NCBI RefSeq assembly: GCF_002925845.1
Contig: NZ_PDNI01000041.1
Location: 1 to 32,658, forward strand
Direction: 5' to 3'
DNA: 32,658 nucleotides
Source of the DNA: Roseovarius nitratireducens
GTDB lineage: Bacteria > Pseudomonadota > Alphaproteobacteria > Rhodobacterales > Rhodobacteraceae
The notes under the pieces were generated by a model. That model searched no databases, had not been told where the DNA came from, and saw nothing but the letters and a program-made list of their open reading frames with translations. This document shows positions 15,121 through 23,669 of this stretch, in pieces. How positions within the stretch are numbered: the stretch's first letter is position 1; each line of letters opens with the position of its first letter. A program made the position numbers and the translations under genes.

Positions 15121-15277
15121 TCAATACCCCTTGTTGTCGGTGGCCGAGTCCGACACGGCATCCGCGCCGGCAGACACGTCCTCACCCAGCCCGTTCACGG
15201 TGTTGCATGCTTGGAGCGGGAAATGCGGACAGGGCCGCCGCAAGGAGTGTGAGCGCGGTGAGCTTGGGCGTCTTCAT
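15121..15277 (-). pseudogene. Entericidin-like small lipoprotein, frameshifted
   Basis: From ATG 15277, with Shine-Dalgarno GAGGAG, the bases encode a signal peptide (MKTPKLTALTLLAAALSAF). A one-base shift is then needed to reach CNTVNGLGEDVSAGADAVSD, a textbook entericidin ending that stops at 15121-15123. Unshifted, translation ends soon after at a premature TGA. Entericidins are roughly 45-residue lipoproteins modified on the lipobox cysteine and linked to envelope stress. The shift may be a real lesion or a sequencing error. Too short for routine gene callers. Confidence 0.65.
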
Positions 15278-15437
15278 GTCGGTTTCTCCTCGTGTCGAGT
15301 TACGCACGGCGATGGCCGCGATCTCTTCCACTCAGACTACGTCGATTTCAGAAAGTGGGCACTTACCTGTATCAGCCTCTCGGGCGATCTGGCTGGGCCG
15401 GGCTCAATGCCACTGTGCCGCCGACAGATGCAGGATG

Positions 15438-15752
15438 ATCGATCGTGCGTCCGGGGATATCCGCGAGATCATCCGTCAGACCTGCAACGAAATGGGCGTC
15501 CATATCGTGCGAGGCGTGCTGGCGCGGGATCATGTCCACATGTTCCTGTCGATCCCGCCGAAACTATCGCTCTCGGACGTCATGCAGCGCATCAAGGGCC
15601 GGTCGTCACGCCGTATCCAGATGGAATTCCCCGACTTGCGCAAGCGCTACTGGGGCAGGCGGTTCTGGGCGCGCGGATATTTCTCGACCGCCTCCGGAAA
15701 TGTCACTGACGATATCATACTTCAGTATCTGGAATTACATTCCGCCAAGTGA
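15438..15752 (+). pseudogene. tnpA: IS200/IS605 TnpA transposase, 5'-truncated
   Basis: About 100 residues from GDIREIIRQTCNEMGVHIV to the stop at 15750-15752. The HUH motif is DHVHMF and the region IKGRSSRRIQMEFPDLRKRY is typical of IS200 TnpA; the catalytic tyrosine is probably in DDIILQYLE. Roughly 40 N-terminal residues are missing and no start codon with a ribosome site precedes the homology. These enzymes move single-stranded DNA through a 5'-phosphotyrosine bond; this copy should be inactive. Confidence 0.85.
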
Positions 15753-15754
15753 TG

Positions 15755-15774
15755 CCACCGGCGCTAGCCGGTGG
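15755..15774. repeat. IS200/IS605 right-end hairpin
   Basis: CCACCGGC-gcta-GCCGGTGG is a perfect 8-bp stem with a 4-base loop, 2 bp past the tnpA stop. TnpA of this family recognises such a hairpin at the right end. It could also act as a bidirectional terminator for the convergent gene at 15800-17467. Confidence 0.6.
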
Positions 15775-15799
15775 TCCTTCACTTGCAGGATATTGCGCG

Positions 15800-17467
15800 T
15801 CACTGCCCGAGAAGTTCGCGCAGCTTGGCGAGGCCAAAACGATAGGCCTGCGAGGCGTCGATCGTCGGCGGCATGATCAGGGCACCGGGATCGACGACAA
15901 CCTCGACCACCGCGGGCCCGGTCTCGGCCAGTGCTTCCGACAGCGTCGATTCCAGCTTGTCCGGTTCGCTCACCCGAAACCCGGCCGCGCCATAGGCCTT
16001 GGCCAGCGCCACGAAATCGGGGTTGAGGATATCGGTGCCCCAGTCGGGCAGGCCCTTGGCCTCTTGTTCAAGCGTAATGAACCCCAGTTTGGCATTGTTG
16101 AGCACCACGATGACGATCGGCAGCTTGTAACGGACCGCGGTAACCAGATCGCAAGACAGCATCGCAAAAGCCCCGTCGCCCACGAGGGCGATGGCGCGGC
16201 GGTCGGGATAGGCCAGTTGCGCGCCGATCGCGCCGGGCAGGCCGATGGCCATGGTGGCAAGGCCCCCCGACAGGGTGAACCGCTGGCCGGGGCGCACATG
16301 CAGATGCCGCGCAGCCCACGCCGTCGAGGTGCCCGTATCGGCAATGAAGATGGCGTTGTCCGGGGCGACCCTGGACAGCGCCGAGACCAACCGCGGCGGG
16401 CTGATCGGCGTCGCGTCCGACGCCTCGTCCTTGTCGCGGGTTTCGCGCCAACCGGCCATGTGGGATTGAATTTCGGTCAGGAACGCCCCCGACCTCTGAC
16501 CCTTGACCCCTTTGGCGAGCGTTGCCAGCGTCGGCCCGGCGTGACCCACCAGTCCGATATCGACCGGGTGGCGACGGCCGATGCGCGTCGGCTCGATGTC
16601 GATCTGGATCACCTTGGCCGATTTCGGATAGAAATCGCGATAGGGAAAATCCGTGCCGACCAGGATCAACAGATCGCAGCCGTCCATCGCCTTGACAGCC
16701 GGCTTGCCGCCCAGAAGGCCAAGGCCCCCGGCACAAAGCGGATTGTCGTCGTCGATGATCTCCTTGGCCTTCAGGGTGCGTACGATGGGGGCCTGCACCG
16801 CCTCGGCGAAGGCCAGCAATTCGTCGCGGGCGCCCAGACAGCCGACACCCGCGAGGATCGCGACACGCTCTGATTTCCCGATCAGGTCGAGTGCCGCGCC
16901 GCAGTCCGCCGCCACCGGCGAGATGAGGCCCGCAGTCGCCGCCTTGATCGGCCGATCCGAGTCGAGCGACAGCTTGCGCCCGGACACGTCAGTCGGGATC
17001 GAGACATGCGCCACCCCGCGATGGGCGATCGCCGCCTGGCAGGCCTCAAGAAACACATCTGGCACCTGCGCCTCGGTGGTGACGGTCTGACTGTAGACTG
17101 CGACATCGGCAAACAGCCGGTCCAGCCGCACTTCTTGATGCGCCTCGGTCCCCAGTACTCCGGTCGCCACCTGTCCGGTGATGGCGATCACCGGCGCGTG
17201 GTCCATCCGCGCATCATAAAGCCCGTTCAGAAGGTGAATACCGCCCGGACCGGAGGTGCCCATGCACGCCGCAAGCCGCCCCGTCAGCTTAGCCTGCACC
17301 GAGGCCGCAAGCGCCCCGGTCTCCTCGTGGCGCACCCCGATGAAGCGGATGTCATCTTGTCGGCGTAACGCGTCCGTTACATCGTTGATCGCATCGCCGG
17401 GGATGCCGAACAGATGTTTGACCCCATGGGCCGCCAGTATCTTCAAAAGAATGTCGGAAATTGTCAT
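15800..17467 (-). CDS. Thiamine-diphosphate enzyme, pyruvate oxidase/dehydrogenase (PoxB)-like
   Basis: 555 residues from ATG 17467, preceded by Shine-Dalgarno AGGAGG; an upstream GTG in frame lies before that site and is rejected. The N-terminal pyrimidine-binding domain has LFGIPGDAINDVTDAL and the cofactor-activating glutamate E48 in VRHEETG. A central Rossmann-like domain follows, and the C-terminal diphosphate-binding domain has the GDG...N motif (LVGDGAFAML to VLNNAKLGFI, about 430-465). It most resembles quinone-dependent pyruvate dehydrogenase rather than acetolactate synthase, though the substrate is not proven. The C-terminus lacks an obvious amphipathic membrane-binding extension as in E. 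coli PoxB. It lies 46 bp after the FMN-glutamate-synthase-like gene, probably the same transcript. Confidence 0.82.
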   Translation of the reverse strand: MTISDILLKILAAHGVKHLFGIPGDAINDVTDALRRQDDIRFIGVRHEETGALAASVQAKLTGRLAACMGTSGPGGIHLLNGLYDARMDHAPVIAITGQVATGVLGTEAHQEVRLDRLFADVAVYSQTVTTEAQVPDVFLEACQAAIAHRGVAHVSIPTDVSGRKLSLDSDRPIKAATAGLISPVAADCGAALDLIGKSERVAILAGVGCLGARDELLAFAEAVQAPIVRTLKAKEIIDDDNPLCAGGLGLLGGKPAVKAMDGCDLLILVGTDFPYRDFYPKSAKVIQIDIEPTRIGRRHPVDIGLVGHAGPTLATLAKGVKGQRSGAFLTEIQSHMAGWRETRDKDEASDATPISPPRLVSALSRVAPDNAIFIADTGTSTAWAARHLHVRPGQRFTLSGGLATMAIGLPGAIGAQLAYPDRRAIALVGDGAFAMLSCDLVTAVRYKLPIVIVVLNNAKLGFITLEQEAKGLPDWGTDILNPDFVALAKAYGAAGFRVSEPDKLESTLSEALAETGPAVVEVVVDPGALIMPPTIDASQAYRFGLAKLRELLGQ

Positions 17468-17513
17468 CGCCGCGCCTCCTTGCACTTCAAATTCGATCTT
17501 GTTTCAGCCGGTT

Positions 17514-19100
17514 TCATCGCCAACTCTTGGCACGGGCCGCGTCCCAGTCCCGTTTCCAGTCGTCGGGAACGGTTTCGGGCCTGAGAAGACACCCAATCGC
17601 GATGCAGGGATAGATCTGGTCATAGCTCATCACCACTTCCTGACTGGTCCGCCGGGTGATGTGCGATGGCCGCACCTCGTTCAACCCGCGCAGGCCCAGG
17701 ATGTTTAAAAGTTCGATCAGCGCCGTGATGGTGGCATGGTGGTAATTGGCCACCCGCACCCCCTTGTCGGTGACATCCAGCTGTTTGTAGCGCGAAGGGT
17801 TTTGCGTGGTCACACCCGTGGGGCAGTTGTTGGTATTGCAGCGACGCGACTGGATGCAGCCAAGCGCCAACATCATGCCGCGCGCAGAATTGACCGTATC
17901 GGCCCCCAGGGCCATCGCCCGAAGCATGTGAAAGGCGGAAAAAACCTTACCTGCGGCGATAATGCGGACCTGATCCCGCACGCCGATGCCGCGCAACGCA
18001 TTGTGCACGAAGTGCAGGCCGCCGCGCAGGGGCATCCCCACCGAATTGGTCAATTCCACCGGTGCGGCCCCGGTGCCGCCCTCGGCGCCGTCCACGGTGA
18101 TGAAATCCGGCAGGATGCCGGTGTCCCGCATGGCCTTGCAGATGCCAAGGAATTCCCGCTTGTCCCCGACACAAAGTTTGAAGCCAACCGGTTTGCCGCC
18201 CGACAACTCGCGTAGCCTGGCGACAAATTCCAGCAGGCCGGTCGGGGTGGTAAATGCCGAATGCGCCGGCGGCGAAATGACATCTTCGCCCATGGTCACA
18301 TGCCGGATGTCAGCGATTTCCTGGGTCAGCTTGCTGGCCGGCAACACCCCGCCATGGCCAGGCTTGGCACCTTGAGACAGCTTGATCTCGATCATCTTGA
18401 CGGCATCGAGCCCCGCCTTTTCCGTGAAAAGCGCAGCGTCGAAGTCACCCTGCGGCGTGCGACACCCGAAATATCCGGTGCCGATCTGCCAGATCAGATC
18501 GCCGCCGTCTTGCAGGTGCCACGGGCTGATCCCGCCCTCACCGGTATTCTGCGCAAACTGCCCCAGCCTGGCGCCACGGTTGAGCGCCATTACCGCATTA
18601 CGGCTGAGCGCGCCAAAGCTCATTGCCGAAATGTTCAGGGGCGATGCCGAATAGGGCTGCTTGCATGCGGCACCTCCAAACTGCACCCGCAAATCGTCTT
18701 TGTTGCAATCCGTGGGGGCAAGGGAATGGTTCAGCCACTCGTAGCCATCGCGATACACGTCGAATACGGTGCCGAACGCGCGGGTATCGGTGATGTTCTT
18801 GGCACGCTGATAGGCCAGGCTGCGGAATTCGCGGCTGATCGGCATCCCGTCGGTGTCGGACTCTACGAAATACTGTTGCATTTCGGTACGGACGCCTTCG
18901 AACATATAGCGGAAATGGCCGATAAGCGGATAGAGACGCAGTATCGTGTGTTTTTTCTGTAACAAGTCATAGAGGCCAAGTAATAACAGCGGAGCCAGCA
19001 ACAGCCAGGCCCAATGCACCGAAGGCCACTGTCGGGCCAGCAGCAAAATAACAGCGATGAGGGAAACACTGAGAAACAGGAACGCCTGGCGAACGGTCAT
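17514..19100 (-). CDS. FMN-binding glutamate-synthase-like protein, membrane-anchored
   Basis: 528 residues from ATG 19100 (Shine-Dalgarno GAGGA). Two N-terminal hydrophobic helices (about 6-24 and 32-46, LFLSVSLIAVILLLA; WAWLLLAPLLLLGLY) anchor it. The rest is the FMN/iron-sulfur synthase domain of GltB: AMSFGALSRNAVMALNRGA, NTGEGGISPWH, KPGHGGVLPASKLT and VDGAEGGTGAAPVELTNSVG. The 3Fe-4S cluster cysteines are in CIQSRRCNTNNCPTG. There is no glutaminase domain, so it is not a full glutamate synthase; the true substrate of this family is unclear. Co-transcription with the PoxB-like enzyme suggests linked redox metabolism, which is inference. Confidence 0.87.
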   Translation of the reverse strand: MTVRQAFLFLSVSLIAVILLLARQWPSVHWAWLLLAPLLLLGLYDLLQKKHTILRLYPLIGHFRYMFEGVRTEMQQYFVESDTDGMPISREFRSLAYQRAKNITDTRAFGTVFDVYRDGYEWLNHSLAPTDCNKDDLRVQFGGAACKQPYSASPLNISAMSFGALSRNAVMALNRGARLGQFAQNTGEGGISPWHLQDGGDLIWQIGTGYFGCRTPQGDFDAALFTEKAGLDAVKMIEIKLSQGAKPGHGGVLPASKLTQEIADIRHVTMGEDVISPPAHSAFTTPTGLLEFVARLRELSGGKPVGFKLCVGDKREFLGICKAMRDTGILPDFITVDGAEGGTGAAPVELTNSVGMPLRGGLHFVHNALRGIGVRDQVRIIAAGKVFSAFHMLRAMALGADTVNSARGMMLALGCIQSRRCNTNNCPTGVTTQNPSRYKQLDVTDKGVRVANYHHATITALIELLNILGLRGLNEVRPSHITRRTSQEVVMSYDQIYPCIAIGCLLRPETVPDDWKRDWDAARAKSWR

Positions 19101-19110
19101 AGATAAATCC

Positions 19111-19239
19111 TCATCTTTCGAGTGGTAATCTGGCGGCCACGCAGGCCTTTTTTCCACCCCTGTAGTAAACTGTGCCGCGAAAGCCGCGGCTGAACTCACG
19201 CTTGGACACCCCCGTGACTGTGACGATTGCCTGTCTCAT
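19111..19239 (-). CDS. Possible 42-residue leader peptide
   Basis: A short frame MRQAIVTVTGVSKREFSRGF... ending LPLER stops 10 bp before the FMN-protein ATG. It has an excellent ribosome-binding site (GGAGGG) 8 bp before its ATG, better than most genes here. The protein is very basic and I do not recognise it. It may be a small protein gene, a translational leader, or chance. Confidence 0.35.
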   Translation of the reverse strand: MRQAIVTVTGVSKREFSRGFRGTVYYRGGKKACVAARLPLER

Positions 19240-20010
19240 GCAGGGCCCTCCACAATGAGGTGGCTACCGGCGAGGATGGGCGCACTGGTCGCGGTCATGA
19301 TATTGAGCACCTCTATTGTGACAGCCGTGACGGGGCTCCGGGGCCGGAACCAATGCTGCCGAAAGCGGACCCCGACGCCGAACAAGGTCATTTCGCCGCC
19401 ATCTCGGGCGCCTCCCGCACCGAAATCGCAAGATTCCGACGGCTCAAACCGCTCGATCTTGCAAACGCGGCAACTTGTGAGAATGCGAAACCCGTTGAAC
19501 ATCAGCCTCTTACGCGTTCGTCAGGGTCAACGAAGTAGGACCCGGGAGCCGGAACCACCCCGGCCCGTTCAGCTTGAAGTAAGTAGCGACCGCAGACCGC
19601 CCAAGGCCGACCGCTTCTGCTGTTCGGCCTGCTGTTGTTGAGATTGACTCGATTTCTCTGACGATGACGTTTCTTCCTCCGTGGGTGTTTTGCTGATCAA
19701 GTCAGCAGCATTACGCTACCCCGTACAGGTGCCTGGCATGCTGATCCATGTTGGTCGCTTCGACCGCTCCGCATCCCCGAGCGCGGCACCGGACAGCCCC
19801 GCAGGCTAACACAGATCAGGGCAGCCCTGTGTGAATTGCCATAATAATCTGATGATTGGGACTTGCTGCCACTCAATGAGAAACAGCGCCCATTCGGTCT
19901 GAAGCAATATCACGATGTCGTGTTGGCGTTCTGACCGCACGCAACGAAATGCAGGACAAAGCGTTTATCTAAGACCGCCGATTGTGCGGCAGCCAGGAAG
20001 GGCCATTACC
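19240..20010. other. 770-bp intergenic region without a recognised gene
   Basis: Several short open frames exist on both strands, but none has a known family, plausible composition and ribosome-binding site together. The region must hold the divergent promoters for the minus-strand operon and the plus-strand membrane protein. A dyad TGCTGA-tcaag-TCAGCA at 19691-19707 is the only clear symmetrical site noticed. Confidence 0.5.
19691..19707. promoter_or_regulatory. Operator-like dyad in divergent intergenic region
   Basis: Perfect 6-bp arms TGCTGA and TCAGCA around TCAAG. It is far from both start codons (about 320 bp from 20011), so a regulatory role is only a suggestion. Confidence 0.25.
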
Positions 20011-20451
20011 ATGACCAATATTGCAAAAGGAATGCTCGCCGGACTTGCGGCAACCGTTGCCCTTTCGCTTATGATGCTGATGAAGGGGGCAATGGGGCTG
20101 ATGCCCGCGTTGGATCCGATCAGTATGATTGCGATGATGATGGGGGTGTCGACGGCCATTGCCTGGGGCGTTCACTTCATGATCGGCACCGTTGTCTGGG
20201 GTGGCGCCTTCGCACTGCTTGAATCGTACCTGCCTGGAGGGGAACTTTGGCTCAAGGGCGTCGTCTTCGGCATTGGTGCCTGGCTCATCATGATGGTGGC
20301 GATGATGCCGATGGCGGGGGCCGGGTTCTTCGGCATGCAGCTTGGTATGATGGCACCGATCATGACGCTTGTGATGCACATCGCGTTCGGCGCCGTTCTC
20401 GGCGGGGTCTACGCCATGTTGCTGCACCGCGGCTCCGCGCCGGTGGTCTGA
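20011..20451 (+). CDS. DUF6789-like small membrane protein
   Basis: 146 residues from ATG 20011, after Shine-Dalgarno AGGAAGGG; upstream in-frame codons are not hydrophobic and lack a ribosome site. Four transmembrane helices are apparent: about 5-27 (GMLAGLAATVALSLMMLMKG), 45-65, 85-105 (WLKGVVFGIGAWLIMMVAMM) and 115-140. The composition is very methionine- and glycine-rich. The pattern fits DUF6789, an inner-membrane family of unknown function. It is followed after 240 bp by a peroxiredoxin-like gene on the same strand. Confidence 0.75.
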   Translation: MTNIAKGMLAGLAATVALSLMMLMKGAMGLMPALDPISMIAMMMGVSTAIAWGVHFMIGTVVWGGAFALLESYLPGGELWLKGVVFGIGAWLIMMVAMMPMAGAGFFGMQLGMMAPIMTLVMHIAFGAVLGGVYAMLLHRGSAPVV

Positions 20452-20693
20452 GGCGCGCCGCGGCTCGCTTCACGATCCGTTGAGACCGGTTGTAGTGGCC
20501 GCGCCTGAACGCCACCTCCGCTGAGGCGACGGGCTTTGCATCTGTCAGACGTTTGCGTCCGGGCCGGTATGGCGGCTCGAGAGCGCGATGCCTTCCGCAC
20601 TTCGCAGTGAACCTTTTGACGTCCGCGAATAACCATCAGCGATGCCTCAAGAAGCGCCGAGTGTCGAAGTTTTGCAAATTGAAGGAGACCACC

Positions 20694-21221
20694 ATGGCCA
20701 GCAAGCTCAAATCCGGCAAACGCCTTCCCGAGATCAGCGTCGCGCGCCTCGGCGGCGGTGACCTGACCCTCGGCAAACCGGTGGACGATCACGATTGGCA
20801 GATGGTGGTGATCTATCGCGGTAAGCACTGCCCGATCTGCAAGACCTATCTCGCGGAACTCGAACGCACCGCGCCCGAGTTCGCCAAGGCAGGGGTAGGG
20901 ATCGTGGCCGTATCCAGCGATCCCGAGGATCGCGCCCGGAGTTTCACTGACGAGATCGGCGTGACAGTCCCCGTGGGCTACGGCCTGACGGTGGAGCAGA
21001 TGCAGATGCTCGGCCTTTATGTCTCCGAGCCCCGCTCCGAGAAGGAGACCGACCGTCCCTTTGCCGAACCGGGTGTGTTCGTGATCAATGCCGACGGGCT
21101 TCTGCAGGTTGTCGACGTCTCGAACGCGCCGTTCGCCCGCCCGGATCTCGCCGGTCTCGCCAAGGGGCTGAAATTCATCCGCGAGAACGACTATCCGATC
21201 CGCGGTCGCATGGCGGCCTGA
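20694..21221 (+). CDS. Peroxiredoxin-like (AhpC/TSA-type) protein
   Basis: 175 residues from ATG 20694, with a strong Shine-Dalgarno (AAGGAGA); the frame extends 47 codons upstream without protein-like sequence. A thioredoxin fold begins with LPEISVARLGGGDLTL. The active-site region is YRGKHCPICKTYL, with C46 and C49 forming a CxxC, unlike the single peroxidatic cysteine in the PxxxTxxC motif of classical peroxiredoxins. It is probably a thiol-dependent peroxidase or redoxin. It is the first of several plus-strand redox and carbon-metabolism genes, though the spacing to the next does not prove an operon. Confidence 0.82.
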   Translation: MASKLKSGKRLPEISVARLGGGDLTLGKPVDDHDWQMVVIYRGKHCPICKTYLAELERTAPEFAKAGVGIVAVSSDPEDRARSFTDEIGVTVPVGYGLTVEQMQMLGLYVSEPRSEKETDRPFAEPGVFVINADGLLQVVDVSNAPFARPDLAGLAKGLKFIRENDYPIRGRMAA

Positions 21222-21312
21222 CGTGTCGGTGATCTTCGCAACGCACGCGCCGGTCGGGTTACCTCTGCCCAGCGCGTTTCCGACTCGACCCTATCGAACG
21301 GACGACATCAGC

Positions 21313-21421
21313 ATGAGACACGCCGACAAGAGATGCGTCATCATTGGCGGCGCCCTCATTTACCGGAAACGCGCTGACCGGTCAGAGCATCGTGGTCAGC
21401 CATGGCTGGCGGATGGATTGA
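21313..21421 (+). pseudogene. Short-chain dehydrogenase remnant with internal deletion
   Basis: The first codons MRHADKRCVIIGGA look like the start of an SDR Rossmann fold. Only a few bases later, in a frame shifted by one, FTGNALTGQSIVVSHGWRMD and a TGA give a typical SDR C-terminus. About 220 codons between them are gone. The next intact genes include acetoacetate decarboxylase and a patatin, and in related bacteria a 3-hydroxybutyrate-dehydrogenase-type SDR heads that group, so this is likely its vestige. Confidence 0.7.
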
Positions 21422-21424
21422 GCC

Positions 21425-22855
21425 ATGCGAGAGGTTGATGTTGCCATCATCGGCGCGGGCACGGCGGGCATGGGAGCCTATCGCGCGGCGCGCAAACATA
21501 CCGACCGGATCGTGCTGATCGAGGGTGGTCCTTATGGGACCACCTGTGCGCGCGTGGGCTGCATGCCCTCGAAGCTGCTGATCGCGGCAGCGGAGGCGGC
21601 CGAGGCCGTGCACGAGGCCGCCGGTTTCGGCGTTCACGCCGCCGCGCCGCGGATCGACGGGGCCGAGGTGATGGGCCGGGTGCGGCGCGAACGTGACCGC
21701 TTTGTCGGTTTCGTGATCGAGGCAGTGGAGGGGATCGATCCGTCGCACCGCCTCAGGGGCTGTGCACGGTTCGAGGGGCCGAACCTGCTGCGGCTCGACA
21801 CCGGCGAGACCGTGCGCGCCGCGCGTATCGTCGTCGCCACCGGATCGGTTCCTGTGAAGCCGGATGCGTTCGAGGCTGTGGGCGATCGGCTGATCGTCAA
21901 TGACGATGTGTTAGGCTGGACCGATCTGCCGGGTGCGGTCGCGGTCTTCGGCGGCGGGGTCCTGGGGCTGGAACTGGCGCAGGCGCTCCACCGGCTCGGC
22001 GTGCGCGTGCGGCTGTTCGGCAAGGGCGGCGGCGTCGGCCCGCTGTCTGATCCGGCGGTGCGCGATGCCGCCGCCGCAGCGATCGGCGCCGATCTGCCCT
22101 TCGATCCGGATGCCGATGTGCAGAAGGTCACCCGCGAGGGGAATGAGGTGGTGGTGCGCTTCACGGAGGATGGCCAAGTGCGCGAAGAGCGGTTCGACTG
22201 GCTTCTGGCCGCGACCGGGCGGGCACCGGCGCTCGATGGGCTTGACCTTGCCGCCTCGGGGCTGACGCTCGATGAGCGCGGCGCCCCCGAAGTCGATCCG
22301 GCGACCATGCAGTCGGAAGGCGGCCACATCTTCTTTGCAGGCGATGTCGCGGCCCGCATCCCGCTGCTGCATGAGGCCGCCGATGACGGTCGCATCGCGG
22401 GTGATAACGCCGGGCGCTTTCCGCAGGTGCAGACCCACCGCCGCCGCACACCGCTGGGGATCGTCTTTACCGATCCCAACATCGCCACGGCCGGCGCGTC
22501 CTTTGCCGAGCTGTCCGACGGCGCGTGCGACTTCGCCACGGGCGAGGTGGATTTCGCCGATCAGGGCCGCGCCCGCGTTCTGCGCCAAAACTGCGGCCTG
22601 CTGCGCATCTATGGCGAGCGCGGCACGGGCCGCCTGCTTGGTGCCGAAATGGTCGCGCCGCGGGGCGAGCATCTGGCGCACCTGCTGGCCTGGGCGGTGC
22701 AGACCGGTATGGATGTGGAGACGGCGCTGGAGATGCCCTTCTATCACCCGGTCATCGAGGAGGGCCTGCGCAGCGCCCTGCGCGACCTGAGCGTGAAGCT
22801 GGGTCACCGCGCCGACACTCCACCGCGCTCCATCGACTGCGGCCCCGGCGCGTGA
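21425..22855 (+). CDS. Dihydrolipoamide-dehydrogenase-like flavoprotein disulfide reductase
   Basis: 476 residues starting 3 bp after the SDR-remnant stop. The N-terminal FAD motif is AIIGAGTAGMGAYRAA (7-22), and the redox-active disulfide is C41-C46 in TTCARVGCMPSK. The NAD(P) motif is FGGGVLGLELAQAL (about 176-189), with the second FAD motif at IFFAGDVAARIPLLHEA. Near the C-terminus FYHPVIEEG provides the catalytic His-Glu pair. All parts of a group-I disulfide reductase are present. The usual GGTCLNVGC is changed to GTTCARVGC, so it is a divergent member and may not serve a dehydrogenase complex; no E2 or lipoyl protein is nearby. Confidence 0.88.
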   Translation: MREVDVAIIGAGTAGMGAYRAARKHTDRIVLIEGGPYGTTCARVGCMPSKLLIAAAEAAEAVHEAAGFGVHAAAPRIDGAEVMGRVRRERDRFVGFVIEAVEGIDPSHRLRGCARFEGPNLLRLDTGETVRAARIVVATGSVPVKPDAFEAVGDRLIVNDDVLGWTDLPGAVAVFGGGVLGLELAQALHRLGVRVRLFGKGGGVGPLSDPAVRDAAAAAIGADLPFDPDADVQKVTREGNEVVVRFTEDGQVREERFDWLLAATGRAPALDGLDLAASGLTLDERGAPEVDPATMQSEGGHIFFAGDVAARIPLLHEAADDGRIAGDNAGRFPQVQTHRRRTPLGIVFTDPNIATAGASFAELSDGACDFATGEVDFADQGRARVLRQNCGLLRIYGERGTGRLLGAEMVAPRGEHLAHLLAWAVQTGMDVETALEMPFYHPVIEEGLRSALRDLSVKLGHRADTPPRSIDCGPGA

Positions 22856-22880
22856 CGCCAACCGAAAGGGACACGATCCC

Positions 22881-23624
22881 ATGAACAAGTACGAGATCCT
22901 GTCGCTCGCCGGCATGCCGCCGGGCAATCCGAGCTATCCGTTCGGACCGTACCGCTTTGTCAATCGCCAGTATTTCAACATCATCTATGAGACCGACCCG
23001 GAGGCGATCCGAGCCCTGGTGCCAGAGCCGCTGGAACCCGACGGCTCGAACACCGTGGTCTACGAATGGATCGACATGCCCGACAGCTCCGGCTTTGGCG
23101 CCTATCAGGAGTCCGGCATCGTCATCCCCTGCCTGCTGGACGGCAAGCCGGTCAACTACACCGCGATGATGTTTCTCGACATCGAGCCGCCGATCACCGC
23201 AGGGCGCGAGATCTGGGGCTTTCCCAAACGCTGGGGCGAGCCGTCGCTGAGGGTGGAAAAGGACACGCTGACCGGAACGCTCAATTATGCCGGGCAGCGG
23301 GTGGCGATGGGCACCATGGTCTACAAGCATGAAAGCGCCTGCGACGATCCCGCCGAATGCGCCAGGAAACTGGCCAAGACCGCGGTCAATCTCAAGCTGA
23401 TCCCCTGCGTGACCGGCAAGCCCCGCATCGCCGAGCTTGTCGCCTTCGAGATGACCGAGATCACCGTCAAGGGCTTCTGGCGCGGCCGCGCACAGCTGCA
23501 TCTGGTGCCGCATGTCAACGCGCCGGTGGCGGACCTGCCGGTGCGTCGGGTGGTCGAGGGCCAGCATATCATCGCCGATCTGGCGCTGCCCTACGGGCGC
23601 GTCGTACACGACTATCTGGCCTGA
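22881..23624 (+). CDS. adc: Acetoacetate decarboxylase
   Basis: 247 residues with Shine-Dalgarno AAGGGA upstream of ATG 22881. The Schiff-base lysine is K116 in REIWGFPKRWGEP, equivalent to the lysine in the YPKK motif of the clostridial enzyme; the following residue is Arg here. Other family marks are VYEWIDMP, YQESGIVIPC and GKPVNYTAMMFLD. It converts acetoacetate to acetone and CO2, or a related beta-keto acid. It lies 25 bp after the flavoprotein gene and 45 bp before the patatin, an apparent operon. Confidence 0.88.
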   Translation: MNKYEILSLAGMPPGNPSYPFGPYRFVNRQYFNIIYETDPEAIRALVPEPLEPDGSNTVVYEWIDMPDSSGFGAYQESGIVIPCLLDGKPVNYTAMMFLDIEPPITAGREIWGFPKRWGEPSLRVEKDTLTGTLNYAGQRVAMGTMVYKHESACDDPAECARKLAKTAVNLKLIPCVTGKPRIAELVAFEMTEITVKGFWRGRAQLHLVPHVNAPVADLPVRRVVEGQHIIADLALPYGRVVHDYLA

Positions 23625-23669
23625 GTGCCGCGCGGTCAGCGCATTCCCAACCCAAGAAGGGCCACTCAC

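Noticed and set aside
14466-15437. Plus-strand frame upstream of the IS200 TnpA part
   Set aside because: It runs antisense to the histidine kinase and entericidin remnant; only codons from about 15438 match TnpA.
19255-19641. 128-codon plus-strand frame in the large intergenic region
   Set aside because: It has no ribosome site, odd composition and no family; treated as chance.
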